From G001797105 sp964528155 (lineage in GTDB: Bacteria > Chloroflexota > Anaerolineae > Anaerolineales > E44-bin32), in assembly GCA_964528155.1 (NCBI GenBank), contig CAZGRL010000011.1:1-64000 (forward strand): a DNA stretch of 64,000 nt, read 5' to 3'. Positions within the stretch are counted from its first letter, which is position 1. Each line of letters starts with the position of its first letter. Position numbers and translations under genes: made by a program. Shown here one piece after another: positions 59,558-64,000 of the stretch. Under the pieces are notes generated by a model. It was given only the letters and a program-made list of their open reading frames with translations, was not told the origin of the DNA and did no database searches.

Positions 59558-61698
59558 GTCTTCTCGCCGCGCGGGGCAAGGGCGGGCTCGAGGATCGCTT
59601 GATCCTCCTGGCGGGCTTCGGGGTAGCGGATGCGCGGGTGGTAGATGCCCTTCAGCGTACTGATGAACACCCTGCGGATCGTGTCGAGGTCCTTGAGGGT
59701 GAGATCGGTCCGGTCAAGCTGGCCCTTGTCCAGGCGGTCATCGATGACCCAACGGACGAGGTTCTCGATGGCCTCGTCATCGGTGGGGTTGTCCGCCCTG
59801 GCTTTGGCTTCCACCCCGTCCGCCAGCATGAGAATCGCTGCCTCGCGCGTCCGCGGTCGTGGGCCGGGGTAGGTGAAGTCGCGTCGATCGACGCGCGTCT
59901 CATCACCGCCGGCGGCGTCAACCGCGGCCTGGAACTGGTACGACGCTTCGAGTGTGCCATGGTGCTGTGGAATGAAATCGCGTATCGCCCGAGGCAGCCG
60001 ATACTTCCTGGCGAGATCCAGCCCTTCGTTCACGTGCGACAGGATCACGCTGGCGCTCGTGGTCGGATCGAGCTGCTTGTGCACGTTCTGGCCGGAGATC
60101 TGATTCTCAATGAAGAATTGAGGTCGGAGGGCTTTCCCGGCGTCGTGATACAGAGCGCCGACGCGCGTGAGCAGTGGATTCGCGTTGACCGCCCGGGCCG
60201 CCTGCTCCGCCAGGTTGGCGACCTGAAGGCTGTGCTGATACGTGCCGGGCGCGTTGTGCAGGATGAGTTGTAGCAACGGGTGATCCGGCCGCGAGAGTTC
60301 GATCAATTGAAGATTGGTGGTGATCCCGATCAAGTTGCCGATCAACAAGGTTAGTCCGAAAGCCAGGCTGGCCGAGAACAGGCCGCCCAGCATGCCGGCG
60401 GCGATCAGCGAGGCCTTGCCCAATAGATCGGTCGCCGGATCGGGGAAACGGAATACGACAATGACCGCCACCGACGCCAGGGTCGCACCCAACCCCGCCC
60501 AGAAGAACGAAGCCAGCCTCTCGGCTCGTCCGATCACAAGGCTGGCCATTGTGCCGGCCAGCATGACATACAGGGCCAGCTCGAGGCCGCGCGGGGCAAG
60601 GTAGCCGGCGACCGCGCCCGTCACCAACGACGTCAACACGCCCAGGCCGGGGCCGAAGAGAATCGTCACCAGCATGGGCAGGGTGGCGCCGGGGAAGGCG
60701 TACGGGAGCAAGGCGCGGCCCGGAATGGTGAACTGCATCCCGAGCACCTCGAGAATGAACAGAATGCTCAATGTGAGTGAGATGCGCGGCGTGAGGATTT
60801 GTTGCGGGTGGACCTTGTAGGCAAAGAGGGCGAACGTGAAGGCCAGCACGGTGATCAGCAGGAAGTGCTCGGCGATCTCCAGCCACGGTCTGGGGGCCTT
60901 GAGCAGGTTGTATGCATTGAGCGCTTCGAGCTGGAGGTCCGAGACGAGCTGGCCGCGCGCGACAATGGTCTCGCCCGGCAGATAGGTTTTCTGCACCGGA
61001 GCAACCGCCCGTCGGGCTTCGTCACGCGCCCGGGCGGTCGCGGCATCGTTGAAGTGCGCGTTCGGGGCGACAAATGCCGTCACCAGCTCGGCGACGATCG
61101 TCGCCTGGCTTTCGGGGATCGACATGCTGACCAGCGCCGGGACGGTGCGGCGGGCAGCCGGGGCTTCGCCGTCGCGAATCTCGCCGCGCATCACCTGTTC
61201 GAAGACGGATATCGCTTCGAGCTTGACTGCCTGCCAGCGTGGATCCGGAAGAACCAGTATCGCTTGCGCGGTGTCCGCCGACAATCGCAGATCAGCCAGC
61301 GAGGCCAGATCGGCCAGTCTCTGATCGGTCGAGGAGTGTGAATCGAGACGCACTGAATCGATGAAGTCGAGAGCCGCTTGCAGTCGGTCGAGTTGTTCGC
61401 GGGCGACGCGGCTGTCGGGCGGGTCGAAGACGTCGGGCACCGCAGCAGCCGCTGCCTCTTGCGCCTCTCGTGTGAGCACGTCACTTGTGTAGGTGAGCGA
61501 GTAGGGGGCGGCGATGTCTTGAGGGGCGACATCGTTGACTGCCAGGGAGAAGCTCGTCTGGCGCTCCGATATCGGAAGCGAGAGGACCAGGACAGACCCG
61601 AGGATCGCAGCCAGGAGGATCAGCCACTGACGCGCCGTCTGCCACGAATACCTGAGTCGCTCCGAAAGAGTGGGCCCGGCCCTGGCCAGATCTTCCAT
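59554..61698 (-). CDS. 7TM-HD phosphodiesterase PgpH/YqfF (c-di-AMP)
   Basis: A 714-residue protein. An N-terminal membrane helix (WLILLAAILGSVLVLSL) is followed by a large extracytoplasmic 7TMR-HDED domain (VAPQDIAAPYSLTYTSDVLTREA...GETIVARGQLVSDLQLEAL in parts). About seven helices come next (LLITVLAFTFALFAYKV; TLPMLVTILFGPGLGVLTSLVTG in parts), then a C-terminal HD domain with HSLQVANLAEQ, GALYHDAGK and HVNEGLDLARKYRLP. PgpH proteins hydrolyse cyclic di-AMP. The domain order and operon context are those of PgpH. Confidence 0.92.
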   Translation of the reverse strand: MEDLARAGPTLSERLRYSWQTARQWLILLAAILGSVLVLSLPISERQTSFSLAVNDVAPQDIAAPYSLTYTSDVLTREAQEAAAAAVPDVFDPPDSRVAREQLDRLQAALDFIDSVRLDSHSSTDQRLADLASLADLRLSADTAQAILVLPDPRWQAVKLEAISVFEQVMRGEIRDGEAPAARRTVPALVSMSIPESQATIVAELVTAFVAPNAHFNDAATARARDEARRAVAPVQKTYLPGETIVARGQLVSDLQLEALNAYNLLKAPRPWLEIAEHFLLITVLAFTFALFAYKVHPQQILTPRISLTLSILFILEVLGMQFTIPGRALLPYAFPGATLPMLVTILFGPGLGVLTSLVTGAVAGYLAPRGLELALYVMLAGTMASLVIGRAERLASFFWAGLGATLASVAVIVVFRFPDPATDLLGKASLIAAGMLGGLFSASLAFGLTLLIGNLIGITTNLQLIELSRPDHPLLQLILHNAPGTYQHSLQVANLAEQAARAVNANPLLTRVGALYHDAGKALRPQFFIENQISGQNVHKQLDPTTSASVILSHVNEGLDLARKYRLPRAIRDFIPQHHGTLEASYQFQAAVDAAGGDETRVDRRDFTYPGPRPRTREAAILMLADGVEAKARADNPTDDEAIENLVRWVIDDRLDKGQLDRTDLTLKDLDTIRRVFISTLKGIYHPRIRYPEARQEDQAILEPALAPRGEKT

Positions 61699-61703
61699 CG
61701 ATG

Positions 61704-62153
61704 TCAGTCAGCCGCCAGCAAAGCCCGAACCTTTTCGCTGGCGGTCTTCCCATCCGCACGACCCTGAAGGCGAGGCATCAGAAGCTTCATAACCTGGCCC
61801 ACCTCTTTGATCGAGGTTGCGCCGCTTTCGGCAATGGCCTGTCGGGCGAGAGCCTCAAGCTCATCTCCGCTGAGAGGTTGGGGGAGGTACCCCTTGAGGA
61901 CCTCCAATTCCGCCTGGGCCGAGTCGACCAGGTCGGGGCGGGCAGCCTTCTCGGCATCGGCGATAGCCTCGTTGCGGGTCTTGACTTCTTTCTGCAACAA
62001 TCCAAGGATCGCTTCGTCGTCCAAGGCCGAGCGGCGCTCGACCTCGGCCAGCTTTATGGCGGACAGAGCCATTCGAATCGTGCGCTTGCGCACATCGTCG
62101 CCGGCCCTCATCGCTTCCTTCAAGTCGTTTTGAAGCCTGGCTTTCTTGTCCAT
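61704..62153 (-). CDS. yqeY: GatB/YqeY-domain protein
   Basis: A 149-residue helical protein: DLKEAMRAGDDVRKRTIRMALSAIKLAEVE, LQKEVKTRNEAIADAEKAARPDLV, ELEVLKGYLPQPLSGDELEAL, and DGKTASEKVRALLA at the end. This matches YqeY, related to the tail domain of GatB, which binds tRNA. The precise role of stand-alone YqeY is unresolved. It is the first gene of the yqeY-pgpH-ybeY-dgkA operon, 5 nt before pgpH. A TAGAAT at 62193-62198 (minus strand) may be its -10. Confidence 0.92.
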   Translation of the reverse strand: MDKKARLQNDLKEAMRAGDDVRKRTIRMALSAIKLAEVERRSALDDEAILGLLQKEVKTRNEAIADAEKAARPDLVDSAQAELEVLKGYLPQPLSGDELEALARQAIAESGATSIKEVGQVMKLLMPRLQGRADGKTASEKVRALLAAD

Positions 62154-62325
62154 GTTTCAGGTTCCGGCACGCTGCTCGTTGACCGGGCAGGCATTCTACC
62201 ATGCGAGTGACGCCAGGGCTCGACCCCTCGAGCACGACCATCGTTGCCTATAAGCTTCGGCCGTGATCGGCGATTTGTCAACTCAGTTGGCGGCGTGCAA
62301 ACCACGTCTCAGACGGCCCGAGCGT

Positions 62326-63612
62326 CTAGGCGGTGCTAGCAATCTCACCCTCTAGGCCATTCGCGTCCACCCCGGTCAGGCTGACCAGACTCAGTTGATT
62401 CCACAAGTCGGCCGAGGCGAGAGCGGACACGCGCAAGTTGTTGTCGGTCATCCCGGCTACCCTCCATCCGGCAGGACCGACCGCTTCGGCGCGTTCCCAC
62501 AGGACACGAAGCATTCTCCCGACGAAGCGGCGGCGATAGCTCAGCTCGCTTCGAGCGACCGCGGCTCGGAGTCGGCGGCTCCTCTCTTTGGCCAGCCTTG
62601 GATCGACCTGATTGGGCAGGATGGCTGCAGCGGTCCCAGGCCTGGGGGAGTATGTGAATACGTGCGCCCGGGCGAAGGCCATCCGCCGGACGAAAGCCAG
62701 GCTCTCTTCGAATTCCCCATCGGTCTCGCCGGGGAAGCCGACGATCAGGTCGGTGGTGAGGGCAAGATCAGGGATAAGCGCGCGGGCCCGCTCGGCCAAA
62801 CGGGCGAACTTCTCGGGCGTCATAGGCCGTCGCATCCGCCGCAGAGTGGCAGCACTGCCCGATTGAAGCGGCAGATGGAGCTGGCGGCACAGGCGAGCGT
62901 CCCGCCAGAGATCGAAGAATCCTTGAGGCATTCCCCATGGCTCGAGTGACGAGAGACGCAAGCGCGCGACGGATGTTTCCGCCAGGAGCTTGCGCACCAG
63001 GCTGGAGATATCTACTCCGGAGCGAAGATCGCGGCCGTACGCGGTGAGCTGTACGCCTGTGAGCACAACTTCCTGCGCTCCGCCAGCCACAGCCGCCCGA
63101 ACACGCCGGACGATGTCGGTCGGTGAAAGGCTGCGGGCCCGACCCCGGGCGATCGTGGTCTGGCAGAAGGCGCAGCGATTGTCGCATCCGTCCTGCGCCT
63201 TGATGAACGCACGCGTCCGCATTCGAATACCCGGAAGCCGTCCTCTCTCGACCGGCTCCAGGTCGTACTCCGTGGGGTCGACGCCCAGGATGAGCGGCGT
63301 GAGCCGTTCCTTGTCGGCGTTGGGGATGAGGCGCGTGACGCCGGGGAGAGCTGAAGCCTGCCTTGGATTGAGTGTGCTCCAGCAGCCGGTCATGACGATC
63401 CTGGCCGACGGGTTGGCGCGGTGGATGCGCCGGGCCATGGATCGCGAGTCGGCGGCCGCCGCCGCCGTGACAGTGCACGTGTTGACCACAACCAGGTCGC
63501 ATTCCTCGGGGGTCCCGACGAGAGCGTGACCCGCGCGCCGAAATGTCCCGCCAATGTGCTCGATCTCGCTCTGGTTGAGGCGACAGCCGACGCTGTCGAG
63601 ATGGACTTTCAA
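62326..63612 (-). CDS. mtaB: tRNA t6A37 methylthiotransferase MtaB
   Basis: A 428-residue radical-SAM methylthiotransferase that converts t6A to ms2t6A at tRNA position 37. The N-terminal UPF0004 domain carries three Fe-S cysteines (VGCRLNQSE, VVNTCTVT, VMTGCWS). The radical-SAM motif is QDGCDNRCAFCQT (CxxxCxxC), followed by VVLTGVQLTAYGRDL, LHLPLQSGS and DLIVGFPGETDGEF. The C-terminal TRAM-like part is short and diverged. The VGCRLNQ opening and the GV-type motif place it with MtaB rather than MiaB or RimO. Confidence 0.92.
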   Translation of the reverse strand: MKVHLDSVGCRLNQSEIEHIGGTFRRAGHALVGTPEECDLVVVNTCTVTAAAAADSRSMARRIHRANPSARIVMTGCWSTLNPRQASALPGVTRLIPNADKERLTPLILGVDPTEYDLEPVERGRLPGIRMRTRAFIKAQDGCDNRCAFCQTTIARGRARSLSPTDIVRRVRAAVAGGAQEVVLTGVQLTAYGRDLRSGVDISSLVRKLLAETSVARLRLSSLEPWGMPQGFFDLWRDARLCRQLHLPLQSGSAATLRRMRRPMTPEKFARLAERARALIPDLALTTDLIVGFPGETDGEFEESLAFVRRMAFARAHVFTYSPRPGTAAAILPNQVDPRLAKERSRRLRAAVARSELSYRRRFVGRMLRVLWERAEAVGPAGWRVAGMTDNNLRVSALASADLWNQLSLVSLTGVDANGLEGEIASTA

Positions 63613-63627
63613 GGCAACGCCTGCCGA

Positions 63628-64000
63628 TCAGGGTTGGATAACGGAAAAGTTGGAGAAGAGAATGTCGACTCCGGGCTCATCGTAGGATCCGGCGGCCAAA
63701 CCGACGTCGCCGCTGCCCCACTGAGACGACTGGGCCTGGGCGACCAGGATGCCGTTGACGTAAAAGGCCAATTGGGGGCCGATGCAGTCGGCCCGGATGT
63801 GATTGGTTGCATCTCCCAGCAGAACTGCGCCCGACGGGTACATAGTATCCCCGCTGAGGAGCACGCGACGACCATCGATGCTGATCCCGATCCCAGTATA
63901 GCCGTCGCTTGAGATAAGGAAGAAATAGAAGTTGTGCGTGTCCTGATAGCGGCACAAGACGCCGAAAGAGTTGTTGTCGGGGCCAGACTGCTTGGTCGCG
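63628..64000 (-). CDS. LamG/DUF1080-like domain protein, C-terminal part only
   Basis: The frame is open to the window edge, so the N-terminus is missing. The visible ~123 residues (DNNSFGVLCRYQDTHNFYFFLISSDGYTGI, GDATNHIRADCIGPQLAFYVNG, GSGDVGLAAGSYDEPGVDILFSNFSV in parts) are the beta-sandwich of DUF1080/3-keto-disaccharide-hydrolase-like LamG domains. In Chloroflexota these often form the C-terminal domain of secreted or lipoprotein sensors. It ends 15 nt before mtaB on the same strand. Confidence 0.7.
   Translation of the reverse strand, partial: ATKQSGPDNNSFGVLCRYQDTHNFYFFLISSDGYTGIGISIDGRRVLLSGDTMYPSGAVLLGDATNHIRADCIGPQLAFYVNGILVAQAQSSQWGSGDVGLAAGSYDEPGVDILFSNFSVIQP

Noticed and set aside
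1..64000. CRISPR array, prophage or insertion sequence
   Set aside because: No regularly spaced repeats, integrase, transposase or terminal inverted repeats with target duplications were seen.

Overview
The window is a GC-rich (about 60%) bacterial chromosome segment. It most resembles Chloroflexota, probably an Anaerolineae-type lineage. This is inferred from a dcw cluster interspersed with small lineage-restricted genes, a B12-dependent ribonucleotide reductase next to nrdR, a family of DUF5666, DUF4386 and DUF6064 membrane or exported proteins, and GGAATGACA-type intergenic repeats. No 16S rRNA is present, so the assignment is not proven.

Layout. Positions 1-9.3 kb: a small membrane protein and a GT87-like membrane protein, a CcrM-like DNA adenine methyltransferase, tRNA-Phe, a HAD-like/LamG-like pair, a metallo-beta-lactamase-fold protein, an FmdB-type zinc ribbon, RNase P RNA (with clear promoter and terminator) and a SufS/CsdA-type cysteine desulfurase. 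Positions 9.36-27.1 kb: one very compact division and cell-wall operon, mraZ-rsmH-(orf)-ftsL-ftsI-murF-mraY-(orf)-murD-ftsW-murG-cvpA-murC-(orf)-murB-ddl-ftsQ-ftsA-ftsZ. It is preceded by a good promoter and three 10-bp-phased GTGGGR boxes, the MraZ operator. Nearly every junction is an ATGA/GTGA stop-start overlap. murE is absent from the cluster, and three small extra ORFs are embedded in it. Positions 27.1-31 kb: large hairpins, then nrdR and nrdJ and a compact structured RNA candidate.

Positions 31-41 kb: an MFS exporter; a pair consisting of a soluble PRC/MgtE_N/CBS protein and an NRAMP-fold transporter that lacks the usual Met and Asn metal ligands (best read as a split Mg2+ uptake system); and a tandem duplication. 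In the duplication a hydrolase plus large-membrane-protein unit was copied, and the second hydrolase was then deleted between short direct repeats. Positions 41-54 kb: a loosely packed accessory stretch of mostly monocistronic membrane and exported proteins, a deoxynucleoside kinase, a molybdopterin-domain lipoprotein, two alpha/beta hydrolases, a frameshifted serine hydrolase and a PPM-type methyltransferase.

Positions 54-64 kb, all minus strand: a two-gene repair operon (UDG-superfamily protein plus endonuclease IV-like TIM barrel), a GAF/PAS histidine kinase, the housekeeping operon yqeY-pgpH-ybeY-dgkA, mtaB, and a truncated LamG-like protein running off the window end.

A recurrent trait is long, perfectly paired hairpins with exactly 5-nt loops at gene ends, usually without a U-tract.
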